Assembly: GCF_009753675.1 (NCBI RefSeq) | Contig: NZ_WQLV01000007.1 | Location: 186,001 to 250,000 of the forward strand | Length of the DNA: 64,000 nucleotides | DNA from: Parasedimentitalea huanghaiensis | GTDB taxonomy: Bacteria > Pseudomonadota > Alphaproteobacteria > Rhodobacterales > Rhodobacteraceae | Reading direction: 5' to 3' | Shown: piece by piece, positions 36,106 through 45,483 of the stretch | Layout of the letters: each line of letters opens with the position of its first letter | Position numbering within the stretch: position 1 is the first letter of the stretch | Position numbers and translations under genes: made by a program | Notes under the pieces: model-generated | What the model was told of the DNA's origin: nothing | The model's database searches: none | What the model saw: the letters and a program-made list of their open reading frames with translations, nothing else

Positions 36106-36588
36106 CTATTGCCCGGCCGTAGCCGGATCAGCCAATTCAGGCCCGCCAATATCCGTGACCAACCCGACGTTCGAAAAACCACCGGCGTTCAACGCGCCCA
36201 TGACTTTCATGACCTGCTCATATGGTAGCCCACCATCCGCCCTTAGAAACACCCGATCCGATGAGCGCTCAGCCGCGATCGCACGCAGCTTGCCCACCAG
36301 ATCAGCCCGCGACACTGGTGTTGTCATGATCTGCACTTCACCCGCCAATGTCAGGGTCACCGTCAACGGCTCCTCCTGATCTCCCGGAAGGGCACTGGCG
36401 GCTGTCTTGGGTAACTCCACGGGAACACCAACAGTCATCAACGGTGCGGCAACCATGAAGATGATCAACAGGACCAGCATGACGTCCACAAACGGTGTCA
36501 CGTTGATTTCAGCCATAGGCTGCGCACGGCCCCGGCGACGGCCCCGACGACGGCCACCGTCTGAGGATTGCTGTACTGCGGCCCCCAT
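36106..36588 (-). CDS. tolR: TolR proton-channel subunit
   Basis: A 160-residue ExbD/TolR protein. After an Arg-rich cytoplasmic N-terminus (RRRGRRRGRAQP) comes INVTPFVDVMLVLLIIFMVA, the single membrane helix with the proton-carrying Asp. The periplasmic domain follows. Three bases after tolQ. Confidence 0.95.
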   Translation of the reverse strand: MGAAVQQSSDGGRRRGRRRGRAQPMAEINVTPFVDVMLVLLIIFMVAAPLMTVGVPVELPKTAASALPGDQEEPLTVTLTLAGEVQIMTTPVSRADLVGKLRAIAAERSSDRVFLRADGGLPYEQVMKVMGALNAGGFSNVGLVTDIGGPELADPATAGQ

Positions 36589-36591
36589 AAC

Positions 36592-37287
36592 TCAGGAATC
36601 CAGCTGGCGGCTAAGGATGGTTGCAAACTCGTCAGCAAAGGCTTCATAGCCGCCAAGGATACGATCGCAATCCGCGCTCAACTTGTTGTAAAAAATCACG
36701 GCTGGAATGGCTGCAAGCAGGCCCAGACCCGTGGCCATCAGTGCCTCTGCAATGCCCGGCGCCACAACGGCCAGGTTGGAATTCTGTTGCTCCGCAATCT
36801 CGATGAACGCGGTCATGATACCCCAGACGGTCCCAAACAAACCTACAAAAGGTGCGGTGGATCCGACCGTTGCCAAAATCGGCAGGCCTTTTTGCAGCGC
36901 TTCGGCTTCTTTGGCGATGGCCACATCCATAGATCTGTCGATCCGGGCCTGTGCACCTGCGATCAAGCCACCATCTGTCCGGTGGCTGCGCCGCCATTCC
37001 GTCATACCAGAGGCAAAAATCTTCTTTGAGGCCTCTTCGGGCTGTGCCCCGATCTGCTCAAACAATCCATCAAGTGGCTCACCTGACCAGAACGCCTGAT
37101 CAAACTGATCCGCGCCGCTTCGGGCCAGACGGTACGAGATGTGTTTTTGGATAATGATGGCCCAGGACCAGATCGAGGCCCCGATCAACATCACCATCAC
37201 CAGTTTCACGGTAAGTGTGGCCCGCGCGAATAGCCCCCACATAGAGAAATCAATCTCCTGTGCCAACGCCAGAGTGTCTGCTTCCAT
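36592..37287 (-). CDS. tolQ: TolQ proton-channel subunit
   Basis: A 231-residue MotA/TolQ/ExbB protein with three membrane helices (about 24-45, 125-150, 170-195), including the conserved GLFGTVWGIMTAF and GLLAAIPAVIFYNKL. With TolR it harvests the proton gradient to drive TolA. First gene of the Tol operon proper; ybgC is 105 bases upstream. Confidence 0.96.
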   Translation of the reverse strand: MEADTLALAQEIDFSMWGLFARATLTVKLVMVMLIGASIWSWAIIIQKHISYRLARSGADQFDQAFWSGEPLDGLFEQIGAQPEEASKKIFASGMTEWRRSHRTDGGLIAGAQARIDRSMDVAIAKEAEALQKGLPILATVGSTAPFVGLFGTVWGIMTAFIEIAEQQNSNLAVVAPGIAEALMATGLGLLAAIPAVIFYNKLSADCDRILGGYEAFADEFATILSRQLDS

Positions 37288-37392
37288 TAGCCTGCTCGCT
37301 CATGTTGTGGCCAGTTTTCTGACCTTATCTTGCCGCAAGCTAGCCTAGATTTGTGGTAAAATCCATTCAAACAGACGTTAACGCCCAAAATC

Positions 37393-37773
37393 TCACAATA
37401 ATGCGCGGATCTCTGCCGGAAGCCGCTGAGGCTTTCCCTGAGCTGTGACACAGGCAACCGTGACTTTGGCGCGGAATATTTCGGTTTCGTCACGCATCAC
37501 CCGCTGCCCCATGATCAGCCGCGCCGGGCTGACCTTTAGCACCTCGGTCTCGATCAACAGCTCATCGTCAAACCGTGCCGGAACCCGGTAATCCGCCTCA
37601 ACCCGCTGCACCACCCAGATCAACCCGGCATCGCGCATTGCATTTTGATCATTACCCAGTTTGCGCACCCAGTCACTGCGGGCCCGTTCAATGAATCGCA
37701 GGTAGTTGGCGTAATAGACCACCCCACCCATATCGGTATCTTCGTAATATACCCGGATTGGAAACTGGTGCAT
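37393..37773 (-). CDS. ybgC: Tol-Pal-associated acyl-CoA thioesterase YbgC
   Basis: A 126-residue hotdog thioesterase with the family box YYEDTDMGGVVYYANYLRF at 9-27, holding the catalytic Asp. YbgC hydrolyses acyl-CoA or acyl-ACP and almost always heads the tol-pal cluster, though its tie to Tol is not understood. AAAGG lies six bases before the ATG. Length matches the family. Confidence 0.93.
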   Translation of the reverse strand: MHQFPIRVYYEDTDMGGVVYYANYLRFIERARSDWVRKLGNDQNAMRDAGLIWVVQRVEADYRVPARFDDELLIETEVLKVSPARLIMGQRVMRDETEIFRAKVTVACVTAQGKPQRLPAEIRALL

Positions 37774-37785
37774 CTGCCGCCTTTC

Positions 37786-38415
37786 TTATGTGGCGCCCTG
37801 CAACCGGGCAAACAGCCTCAGCGCATGGGATTTGTCCGAAGCCACCGCGGGCATCATCCGGTCATACCCCGCCGCAATTACCCCAGCAATTTCAGGCCGC
37901 AGGATGGTTGCACCGGTTTCTGGCAACACGGCCAGTGGTGAGGTTTCCGCAAACGCCTGATCTCCCCACATAACAATCACCTGAACAGCCTGACTGAGCG
38001 CCAGGGTTTCAGCCGGGATATCCGCCATCTCACCCGTCATCCGCAAGAACACAAACGCCGCCTGAATGGCATGATCATTATCAAATCGAAATGCCCGGTA
38101 CTGGCTGGCATTCGCTGCCTTCAACCGTCCAACAAGTGGTTCAAGATCAGGGATCAACCGGCCCAGATCCGGCACATCCAGCAATTCATCCCAGTCCCGA
38201 GAGAAAAAGAACATCAGGTTGGCGCCCAGTTCACCGTCCAGCTCATCCATCTGGGCCCCGGCCAGTGTCGCCACGGCCTCTACCGCACCTTTGACCACCT
38301 TCAGGGTTTCATCCTCTACCCCAAACACCACTGGTACGATCGGCCGCCCCCAACGCGCAAAAGCATACGAACCGTCTGTACGGGTGAATAGCTGTTCAAT
38401 CTGTTCCGGAGTCAT
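37786..38415 (-). CDS. Conserved protein of unknown function upstream of ybgC
   Basis: A 209-residue soluble protein, no signal peptide or membrane helix. I do not recognise a named domain. It is acidic and mostly alpha/beta by eye. GAGG lies eight bases before the ATG, and it ends 12 bases before ybgC, so the two are probably cotranscribed. Its regular codon use and tight spacing support a real, conserved gene. Confidence 0.8.
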   Translation of the reverse strand: MTPEQIEQLFTRTDGSYAFARWGRPIVPVVFGVEDETLKVVKGAVEAVATLAGAQMDELDGELGANLMFFFSRDWDELLDVPDLGRLIPDLEPLVGRLKAANASQYRAFRFDNDHAIQAAFVFLRMTGEMADIPAETLALSQAVQVIVMWGDQAFAETSPLAVLPETGATILRPEIAGVIAAGYDRMMPAVASDKSHALRLFARLQGAT

Positions 38416-38480
38416 CTAAGCTTCCTCAATTCGGGCTTGGCTTTCTATGCCGCGCGCAGGCCGTTCAAACAAGACCCGTC

Positions 38481-38503
38481 GTTTCTCGTTGCCCAAAATA
38501 CTC
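38481..38503 (-). repeat. 23-bp post-stop element, ruvB copy
   Basis: Read on the minus strand: GAGTATTT, then TGG, GCAA, CG, AGAAAC. It starts 21 bases after the ruvB stop. Confidence 0.65.
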
Positions 38504-38524
38504 CCGCCGGAGGCTCCCGCACGT

Positions 38525-39544
38525 TCAACCAAACAAATCATCCGCAGTTCTGGGCGCGTCCAGCCCCAAGTGGGTCCAGGCCTTTTGCGCCAGCATCCGC
38601 CCACGTGGGGTGCGTTGGATCAACCCCTGTTGCAGCAAATATGGTTCGATCACATCCTCCAGTGAATCTCGGCTTTCAGACAGGGCCGCCGACAGAGTTT
38701 CGATCCCCACCGGACCACCGCCATAATTCTCGGCAATCAGCTTTAGATAACGTCTATCGGCCCCGTCGAGCCCGAGATGGTCCACTCCCAGTCGGGTCAA
38801 TGAACTGTCGGCCAACTCACGAGTGATTTTGCCGTCTCCTTCGACCACGGCAAAGTCCACCACGCGGCGCAGCAGACGCCCGGCAATCCGCGGCGTGCCA
38901 CGGGCACGGCGGGCAATCTCTCTCGCGCCTTGATCATCAGCTGGCACACCCAATTTGCGCGCGTTGCGACTGACGATCTCATGCAGCTCGTCCACCGTGT
39001 AAAATTGCAAACGTGTCGGGATGCCAAACCGGTCCCGCAGTGGCGTGGTCAGCAGCCCCATGCGTGTGGTGGCCCCCACCAGCGTAAAGGGCTGCAATTC
39101 GATCCGCACCGTGCGCGCGGCAGGTCCTTCGCCGATCACCAGATCCAATTCAAAATCTTCCATCGCCGGATAGAGAATTTCTTCAACCACCGGGTTCAAC
39201 CGATGGATTTCGTCGATGAACAAGACATCGCGGGCCTCAAGATTGGTCAGGATCGCCGCCAGATCGCCAGCCTTGGCCAACACCGGACCAGAGGTCATTC
39301 GGAAGTTCACACCCAGCTCACGCGCGATGATCTGCGCCAAGGTGGTTTTGCCCAATCCCGGAGGGCCGTGGAACAGCGTGTGATCCATCGCCTCGTCCCG
39401 TTGTTTGGCCGACTGGATGAACACCCGCAAATTTGCACGCGCCTCGGCCTGGCCGATGAACTCCCCCAACCCCTGTGGCCGCAAGGCACGGTCATTGTCA
39501 TCAGGCTGCGGCTCAGCGCGAAGATTTGGGTCGGCATCAATCAT
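38525..39544 (-). CDS. ruvB: Holliday junction branch-migration ATPase RuvB
   Basis: AAA+ motor that drives branch migration with RuvA. The 339-residue protein has Walker A GPPGLGKT (60-67), Walker [12 protein letters not shown], sensor 1 [12 protein letters not shown] and a C-terminal winged helix ([17 protein letters not shown]). The start at 39544 ([12 protein letters not shown]) matches the family N-terminus better than an ATG at 39568; neither has a strong ribosome-binding site. Separated from ruvA by about 200 bases holding three hairpins. Confidence 0.95.
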   Translation of the reverse strand: MIDADPNLRAEPQPDDNDRALRPQGLGEFIGQAEARANLRVFIQSAKQRDEAMDHTLFHGPPGLGKTTLAQIIARELGVNFRMTSGPVLAKAGDLAAILTNLEARDVLFIDEIHRLNPVVEEILYPAMEDFELDLVIGEGPAARTVRIELQPFTLVGATTRMGLLTTPLRDRFGIPTRLQFYTVDELHEIVSRNARKLGVPADDQGAREIARRARGTPRIAGRLLRRVVDFAVVEGDGKITRELADSSLTRLGVDHLGLDGADRRYLKLIAENYGGGPVGIETLSAALSESRDSLEDVIEPYLLQQGLIQRTPRGRMLAQKAWTHLGLDAPRTADDLFG

Positions 39545-39624
39545 TTTGGTGTCCGCTTTTAGGGGCATTCAATTGGTATGGGTCATCCTTCAGCGCAGCG
39601 AAACATAGGACAGCGCTCGACCTT

Positions 39625-39700
39625 GGGGAGGCGTGAAGCGCCTTCCCATTTTGCCGAAGACAAACCTTCGGTTTGACGGGAAGGTCAGGCGCGGCCCGGC
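39625..39700 (-). repeat. Three tandem hairpins between ruvA and ruvB
   Basis: Three separate inverted repeats in a row: 39625-39633 with 39639-39647 (one mismatch), 39654-39659 with 39666-39671 (CCGAAG/CTTCGG), and 39684-39690 with 39694-39700 (GCCCGGC-GTT-GCCGGGC). This resembles a dispersed intergenic element rather than one terminator. Confidence 0.55.
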
Positions 39701-39740
39701 GTTGCCGGGCTAAAGTGCGGTTTTCGCGGTACTCCATTCC

Positions 39741-40424
39741 CTACCCCTTCGGCGCAAGCAACTTCAGCGCAGCCCTGATCAGGCCCGCCTCACCCAAACC
39801 TGCCTCACTCCCGGCCGCTTCGGCCACCGCCGCTGCCGCGTCACTGGGGCTGTAGCCGAGATTGGACAACGCCGACAAAGCCCCAGCCTGCGCTGCGGCA
39901 TCCGTATTAGGTTTAGAAGGCTTCTTTTTAGACTTGGGCTTGGGTGCGGCTTCTACACTCTCGACCACTTCCAAATCAGGCCCATCCATAGCCTCAGAAA
40001 TGGTGCCGCCCATCGCCATTACACCTGGCGCCTTATCCTTCAGGTCCAGAACAATGCGCTGTGCGATCTTGGGACCAACACCCTTCGCCGCTTTAACACT
40101 CGCCCAATCACCCAGCGCAATTGCGCGGCCAACCGCATCCGGACCCAATGTCCCCAGAATCGCCAGTGAGGCCTTGGCCCCAACACCCTGCACAGAGGTC
40201 AGCAGGTGGTGCCATTCCTTTTCGACCAGCGTGGTAAAACCAAACAGCTGCAACAGATCTTCGCGCACCAGCATCGAGGTATAGAGCGAGATCGCCTCGC
40301 CCACACCGGGCAGCGCCATCATGGTGCGGCTGGAACAGTAGACGATATAGCCGACGCCGCGCACATCGATCAACACATGGTCCTCGGCCCGGTAATCCAG
40401 CCGCCCGGTCAGCTTGCCAATCAT
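39741..40424 (-). CDS. ruvA: Holliday junction protein RuvA
   Basis: A 227-residue protein that binds four-way junctions and loads RuvB. It has the OB-fold start ([20 protein letters not shown]), two helix-hairpin-helix segments ([18 protein letters not shown] and [20 protein letters not shown]) and a C-terminal UBA-like domain. An insert of about 40 residues rich in Lys/Pro precedes that domain, making the protein longer than the usual 200. ATG overlaps the ruvC stop by four bases. Confidence 0.96.
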   Translation of the reverse strand: MIGKLTGRLDYRAEDHVLIDVRGVGYIVYCSSRTMMALPGVGEAISLYTSMLVREDLLQLFGFTTLVEKEWHHLLTSVQGVGAKASLAILGTLGPDAVGRAIALGDWASVKAAKGVGPKIAQRIVLDLKDKAPGVMAMGGTISEAMDGPDLEVVESVEAAPKPKSKKKPSKPNTDAAAQAGALSALSNLGYSPSDAAAAVAEAAGSEAGLGEAGLIRAALKLLAPKG

Positions 40425-40918
40425 GCCCGCACCTCGCGCAGTTGCCGGTCCGCCGTGCCACGATAGAACGCGTGGCAGATCGCAATCGCCAGCGCATCAG
40501 CGGCATCGGCGTTTTCAGGGTTACAGCCGGGCAATTGCAGTTTGACCATATGCAGGATTTGTTTCTTGTCAGCATGTCCAACGCCCACAACCGTCTTTTT
40601 CACCCGGTTCGGCGCATATTCACCCACTGAAAGCCCCGCCTTGGCCAATGTCAAAAGCGCCACGCCACGGGCCTGACCCAGCTTTAGCGTGCCAGCTCCA
40701 TCCTTATTCACAAATGTTTGTTCAATCGCCGCCTGATCCGGCGCAAAGGCTGTAATCACTTCGGTGACCTGGTTATGCAGCGACAACAGCCGCTCGCCCA
40801 GATCGTCGCCGTCTGAATGGCAAACACCATTGGCAACATGGCTCAACTTGGAGCCCTGTGATTCGATCACGCCCCAGCCAAGGTTCCGCAACCCCGGATC
40901 GATCCCCAAAATCCGCAT
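40421..40918 (-). CDS. ruvC: Holliday junction endonuclease RuvC
   Basis: A 165-residue resolvase of the RNase H fold. The catalytic acids are visible: D7 in [15 protein letters not shown], then E in [10 protein letters not shown] and Asp pair near [12 protein letters not shown]. First gene of the ruvCAB series, overlapping ruvA. Confidence 0.96.
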   Translation of the reverse strand: MRILGIDPGLRNLGWGVIESQGSKLSHVANGVCHSDGDDLGERLLSLHNQVTEVITAFAPDQAAIEQTFVNKDGAGTLKLGQARGVALLTLAKAGLSVGEYAPNRVKKTVVGVGHADKKQILHMVKLQLPGCNPENADAADALAIAICHAFYRGTADRQLREVRA

Positions 40919-41238
40919 CTTTTGCCCGGTCCCTGCTTGTGCTTTGCATTTATTTTCCGTCGATTAGCACAAAACACGAACATGTCCAAACCCTTTCCCT
41001 GAACAAAAGGTTAGCAGAATTGCGACCGACAGGTCCAAAACCGACCCTTTCCCGCCCCCGTTCGACATTTTGAGACAGCTTGCCGCAGGTTACTCATAGG
41101 TCTTGTTTATATGACCAGAAGCTATGTTCTGAGCGCATATGACAGTTGCAATTTCCCGTCTTGCTCGAACCAAATCTCATCACTAAGTGCCATCCATCAA
41201 ATCACGGTTTTCAACATCTCCAAACAAAGGACAAGGAT
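40919..41238. other. Intergenic region between ruvC and the DUF1127 gene
   Basis: 320 bases with no supported gene. It must hold the divergent promoters of ruvC and the DUF1127 gene. No clear operator or hairpin was seen. Confidence 0.5.
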
Positions 41239-41451
41239 ATGGCTGCTTTTGACACAACCCGCACCACCTATGGCGCAACTGGCCTGATCGGCCGTATCGG
41301 CTCGACGTTTTCCGTCATTGCGGCAGCGTTGGTGCACTGGAATGAGGCGCGCGTGACACGCAACTCTCTGTCAGCCCTGAGCGAACGCGAGTTGACCGAC
41401 ATCGGCCTGTGCCGCGGTGACATTGAAAACATCGCAACCGGCAAATTCTAA
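41239..41451 (+). CDS. DUF1127 small protein
   Basis: A 70-residue protein ending in the DUF1127 motif LSALSERELTDIGLCRGDIENI. The Arg-containing C-terminal helix of such proteins can bind RNA, and members in alphaproteobacteria affect phosphate and carbon metabolism or small-RNA turnover (family knowledge). AAGGA is just before the ATG; the longer frame from 41146 is rejected. Two terminators follow, suggesting strong independent expression. Confidence 0.85.
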   Translation: MAAFDTTRTTYGATGLIGRIGSTFSVIAAALVHWNEARVTRNSLSALSERELTDIGLCRGDIENIATGKF

Positions 41452-41492
41452 CACCCCTTTTCTACTTCGCTCCTCCCTCGGGGTAGAAAGAG

Positions 41493-41526
41493 AACGCCGC
41501 GCCCCAAGGGGCCGCGGCGTTTTTCA
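41493..41526 (+). terminator. Strong intrinsic terminator after DUF1127 gene
   Basis: AACGCCGCG with CGCGGCGTT, extended by CCCC/GGGG with one bulged base, followed by TTTTTC. A stem of about 13 pairs, 41 bases after the stop. Confidence 0.9.
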
Positions 41527-41557
41527 TTTTAAGAGGCGCAAAATTGACCGCACATAC

Positions 41558-41592
41558 AAAAGCCGCAGGGTGACACACCGCTGCGGCTTTTT
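41558..41592. terminator. Second terminator, bidirectional
   Basis: AAAAGCCGCAG pairs with CTGCGGCTTTT around a 12-base loop, T-run on both strands. It serves the minus-strand gene ending at 41618 as well. Confidence 0.85.
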
Positions 41593-41617
41593 GTATTGGT
41601 CCTTCCGCCGTCGACGA

Positions 41618-41965
41618 TTAGCGCAAAACCGGGCCGATTTTTTCTGAAATCAACCGTGACAATGGATCTACCATCATCACATAGGCGCCACCCTGCTCCA
41701 GCACAGACCCCGCCTGCAATTTCGCGACACGATCCTGATATCCATCCAATCCAATGGAGGCGATCAGGAACCCTTTGAACAAGAGGAATGCGCCGAGAAA
41801 CAGGACCACTGCACGCAGTGGCATTCGCGATTCCAGCTTCTTCTGCGGTGCCACAACAATCAGACCGTCAGACCGGATTCGGGCTGTATAGCCATGCGCC
41901 ATAGCATTGTGCTTGCGCTCAAGACGACGCACACGCGACATAAATAGATGATGTTCTTCGCTCAT
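41618..41965 (-). CDS. Small membrane-anchored protein of unknown function
   Basis: A 115-residue protein with a charged N-terminal half (RVRRLERKHNAMAHGYTARIR) and one hydrophobic segment at about 50-70 (RAVVLFLGAFLLFKGFLIAS). No named family recognised. A run of Gs precedes the ATG. It has its own terminator and is divergent from nothing obvious; probably conserved in this group. Confidence 0.75.
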   Translation of the reverse strand: MSEEHHLFMSRVRRLERKHNAMAHGYTARIRSDGLIVVAPQKKLESRMPLRAVVLFLGAFLLFKGFLIASIGLDGYQDRVAKLQAGSVLEQGGAYVMMVDPLSRLISEKIGPVLR

Positions 41966-42068
41966 GTGAGCCCCCCGTACTGGCCCCCACCAGCGGTTAA
42001 GTCATCATGCGACTGGATTGTGGCAAAACTGAGGCAACTACCTCAAATGCGTTATAAACTTAGCTAAA

Positions 42069-42941
42069 CTAGCTCTGCTTCTGCAGCAATAGCGTGGTCC
42101 AGTCACCAATCTCGTCTCTGCGGACCTGATTGATGCCATTTCGTGCATAAACCTCTACCACATTTTGGGCTTGTTCATTGAGAATCCCTGACAAGATCGC
42201 ATAGCCACCAGGGCAAAGATGCGCATTCATATCCGGGGCCAGTGCCACCAGCGGGCCTTTCAGGATATTGGCAAAGATCAGGTCATACGGCGCTGCTGCA
42301 TGAAGGTCCGCATGATCAAAGCCAGCCGCCTCGACACAGCCCACCCGACCAGCCATGCCGTTGGCCCGCAGGTTAGCCTCGGCGACATCCACTGCCACCT
42401 GATCAATATCACTGGCCAGAATAGTACCATCCCAAATGCGGGCAGCTGCCATTGCCAGTACCGCGGTGCCACAGCCGATGTCGGCCACTTTATCCGCCTT
42501 GAACCCTTCACCGATCAGATGGTCCAACGCCCGCAGACACCCCAGTGTCGTGCCGTGGTGACCGGTGCCAAAGGCCATCGCCGCCTCAATCAGAAGTGGG
42601 ATTTTACCCGCTGGCAATTTGTCAGCGTCATGACTGCCGTAGACAAAGAACCGCCCTGCCTCGACCGGGGCCAACTCGCGTCGCACATGGGCCACCCAGT
42701 CTGTGTCTGGAAGTTCGGAGACAGCAAACGGTTTGGAGCCATGCATTGCCGTCAACAGGGCCAGACCAGCCTCATCCGGGGCCTCGGTGAAATAGCCACC
42801 AACTTCCCACAGACCCGAGTCATCTTCGAGGTCGAGAATACCAACTCCGGTGGGTTCCGGTACCAGATGCTCCATCGCCTCGCCCAGCGCCTCGGCGGCG
42901 GCTTTTCCGGATAGGGTGGTAAGGGCGGTAAAGGTGGGCAT
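42069..42941 (-). CDS. prmA: Ribosomal protein L11 methyltransferase
   Basis: Trimethylates L11. The 290-residue protein has an N-terminal substrate-binding domain and a C-terminal SAM domain with VADIGCGTAVLAMAAARIW, LASDIDQVAVDVAEANL and FANILKGPLVALAPDM. The ATG at 42941 was chosen because AGGAG lies six bases upstream; the GTG just before it is the alternative. Confidence 0.94.
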   Translation of the reverse strand: MPTFTALTTLSGKAAAEALGEAMEHLVPEPTGVGILDLEDDSGLWEVGGYFTEAPDEAGLALLTAMHGSKPFAVSELPDTDWVAHVRRELAPVEAGRFFVYGSHDADKLPAGKIPLLIEAAMAFGTGHHGTTLGCLRALDHLIGEGFKADKVADIGCGTAVLAMAAARIWDGTILASDIDQVAVDVAEANLRANGMAGRVGCVEAAGFDHADLHAAAPYDLIFANILKGPLVALAPDMNAHLCPGGYAILSGILNEQAQNVVEVYARNGINQVRRDEIGDWTTLLLQKQS

Positions 42942-43032
42942 CACGATCTCCTGAAACTGATCAGATGCGCCTAGGCTGGCTGGGCCGATAGGTCAAGCGA
43001 AAGGGCCACCTGCGCAGCCCTCTCTGGTTTCC

Positions 43033-44268
43033 TTACTCCGCCGGAGCAGGCATCCGGTATTTACTGAGTACTGTCTCATTGCCCGGCTCAGGGTGGCGCG
43101 GGATCAGCAGTGACAACCCCAGTGAAGTCAGCGCCATAAGGGACGCCAGACCAAACACCGCAGCGGGCGACACCAGCCACAGCAACCCCAGCAGCACCGG
43201 CAGGAACACCGCAGCGATGTGATTGATGGTAAAGGCAACCGCCGCTGTGGGGGCGATATCGGCTGGGTCTGCGATCTTCTGGAAATAGGTCTTTAGCGCC
43301 AGTGCCAGACCAAACAGAATATTGTCGACCACATAAAGAACCGAGGCAAACAGCACGCCCCAGCCAAACCAGTAGATGCCACCATAAGCGACAAAAACCA
43401 GTGTCAGACCAATATACTCCCAGATCAGGGTGCGGCGTTCACCAAAATAGCCAACGGCCTTACCCAGAAAGGGTGCAACAAGCATTTTGACCACTAGATT
43501 GACCAGATACAGGCCAGTCAGCTCGTGCACATCAAAGCCAAAACGTTCAACCATCATGAACCCGGCAAAAACCATAAAGATCTGCCGCCGTGCACCGGCC
43601 ATAAACTGCAGGGCATAATACAACCAATACCGCTTGCGCAGCACCATGGTCTTGTTCTGTGGCGTTGGGGATTCAAACTGCGGATAGGCAAACAGCGCAA
43701 ACAGGGCCAGCCCAACAGTGGTAAAGCCACCCACCATGAACACAATGTTATAGCTTAGGTTCAGGGTTTCCCACATCAACATGATCAGGACAAAGACCAG
43801 CAGTGTTGTTGCAGATCCCATGCCCAGCAACCAACCCAAAACCTGCGGCGCCTTATCTTTGGGCAGCCATTGCAACTGCAACGACTGGTTCACCGTCTCG
43901 TAGTAGTGGAACCCAAGTGAGCTAAGAAACGTCAGCATCAAGATGCCATTCAAGCTTGGGAACCACGCCGTAAAGGCCGTCGCCACCCCCAGCAACACCA
44001 GTGACACCATGCCCAGCACTTGTTCGCGGACAAACAGGATAATGGCGATCACACCGATGGCCATGAACCCCGGAATTTCGCGCACTGTGTGTAGCAGGCC
44101 AATGTCTGATCCATCAAATCCCGCCACCTCGATGACGAAGTTATTCAGCAGTGCATACCACGAGAAGAACGCAATCGGCATCGCAGCTGACATCAGGAAC
44201 AGCAGGGTCACAGGACGGCGCCAAAGGGGCAGACCGGAGGAGTCGGAGAGGAGGAACGGTTTGAACAT
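43033..44268 (-). CDS. Major facilitator superfamily transporter
   Basis: A 411-residue protein with about 12 hydrophobic segments. The N-terminal half has VGLLHTVREIPG-like and LGFHYYETVNQSLQLQWLP; the C-terminal half has GKAVGYFGERRTLIWEYIGL, in which the GERR loop is the usual loop between helices. The substrate is not predictable. It diverges from the YeeE/YedE gene by 126 bases. Confidence 0.85.
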   Translation of the reverse strand: MFKPFLLSDSSGLPLWRRPVTLLFLMSAAMPIAFFSWYALLNNFVIEVAGFDGSDIGLLHTVREIPGFMAIGVIAIILFVREQVLGMVSLVLLGVATAFTAWFPSLNGILMLTFLSSLGFHYYETVNQSLQLQWLPKDKAPQVLGWLLGMGSATTLLVFVLIMLMWETLNLSYNIVFMVGGFTTVGLALFALFAYPQFESPTPQNKTMVLRKRYWLYYALQFMAGARRQIFMVFAGFMMVERFGFDVHELTGLYLVNLVVKMLVAPFLGKAVGYFGERRTLIWEYIGLTLVFVAYGGIYWFGWGVLFASVLYVVDNILFGLALALKTYFQKIADPADIAPTAAVAFTINHIAAVFLPVLLGLLWLVSPAAVFGLASLMALTSLGLSLLIPRHPEPGNETVLSKYRMPAPAE

Positions 44269-44394
44269 CCTTCGCTCTTACGCCTGATCCGCGCCACTGG
44301 GTAGTGCAAAGACGCTGTTGCACATCTGATCTGCATCAATGCAGAGGTCACCAAAAATCATATATCGCAATGCTTGAATGGATTGGAGAGCCCG

Positions 44395-45462
44395 ATGGAC
44401 CTGATCAGTCTGGTTGAACGTATTGGCGAAGCCCCAACCGCCGCCCTGTTTGGGTTGCTTACGGGTGTGGTGTTTGGTGTCGCCGCCCAGCGCGCCCGGT
44501 TTTGCTTGCGCGCGGCTACAGTCGAATTTGCCCGTGGCAAGATGGGTGACAGCGTTGCGGTTTGGTTGCTGACCTTTTCAACCGCACTGGTCTGGGTGCA
44601 AGGCGCGCGGATGTTAGGGCTGATGGACAGTTCCAGCGCCCGCATGATGGCAGTGCCCGGAAGTTGGTCAGGTGCCGTCATAGGTGGGCTGATATTTGGG
44701 GTCGGCATGGTGCTGGCGCGAGGCTGTTCGGGGCGCCTTCTGGTTCTGGCGGCCACCGGTAACCTGCGCTCTGTGGTGTCCGGGATGATCTTTGCCGTTG
44801 TCGCCCAAATGAGCCTCTCTGGCGTCCTCTCCCCCCTGCGCGACAGGCTGGCCAACCTTTGGATTACCGCAGAAGGGCGTAACATGGATCTGTTGACCAC
44901 TTCCGGCCTGCCAGATTTCGCAGGTTTTGTGATCGGTAGCGCGATTGCAGTTCTGGCACTGGTGATTGCCCGGCAAAACCGTATCGGCGCATCCCGTCTG
45001 GTCTTTGCCTCTGGCGTTGGCTTTGCTGTCGCACTGGGCTGGGTGCTGACCTATGCCCTCAGCCAGATTGCTTTTGATCCGGTGCAGGTTGAGAGCGCCA
45101 CCTTTACCGGTCCTTCGGCCAATACACTGATGTTCTTTCTTGAGCGCGGATCGGTGTTGGAGTTCGACATAGGCTTGGTGCCCGGTGTGTTCATCGGGGC
45201 TCTTCTGTCTGCCGCAGTGGCGGGCGAGCTGAAATTTCAGGCGTTTGACGACGCCCCTACGATGCGCAAAGCAATGACCGGGGCCGCCCTGATGGGATTT
45301 GGCGGCATGCTGGCCGGCGGCTGCGCCATTGGCGCAGGTGTCACCGGAGGATCCATCTTTGTCGGCACCGCCTGGCTGGCCTTGTTCTGCATGTGGGTCG
45401 GTGCGATAGCGACGGATTGGTTGGTGGATCAACGCGGCAGGGTACAAGCCGCGCTGAAGTAG
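44395..45462 (+). CDS. YeeE/YedE sulphur transport family protein
   Basis: A 355-residue membrane protein of the DUF395/TsuA family; a member in Spirochaeta takes up thiosulfate through a line of cysteines. The matching cysteines are here: C37 in RARFCLR, C111 in ARGCSG and the C-terminal MLAGGCAIGAG. About nine helices. ATG 44395 has GGAGAG upstream; the TTG at 44374 is rejected. Converges on the Rieske gene. Confidence 0.85.
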   Translation: MDLISLVERIGEAPTAALFGLLTGVVFGVAAQRARFCLRAATVEFARGKMGDSVAVWLLTFSTALVWVQGARMLGLMDSSSARMMAVPGSWSGAVIGGLIFGVGMVLARGCSGRLLVLAATGNLRSVVSGMIFAVVAQMSLSGVLSPLRDRLANLWITAEGRNMDLLTTSGLPDFAGFVIGSAIAVLALVIARQNRIGASRLVFASGVGFAVALGWVLTYALSQIAFDPVQVESATFTGPSANTLMFFLERGSVLEFDIGLVPGVFIGALLSAAVAGELKFQAFDDAPTMRKAMTGAALMGFGGMLAGGCAIGAGVTGGSIFVGTAWLALFCMWVGAIATDWLVDQRGRVQAALK

Positions 45463-45483
45463 GCTGCCCTTCTATCTGCCGAA

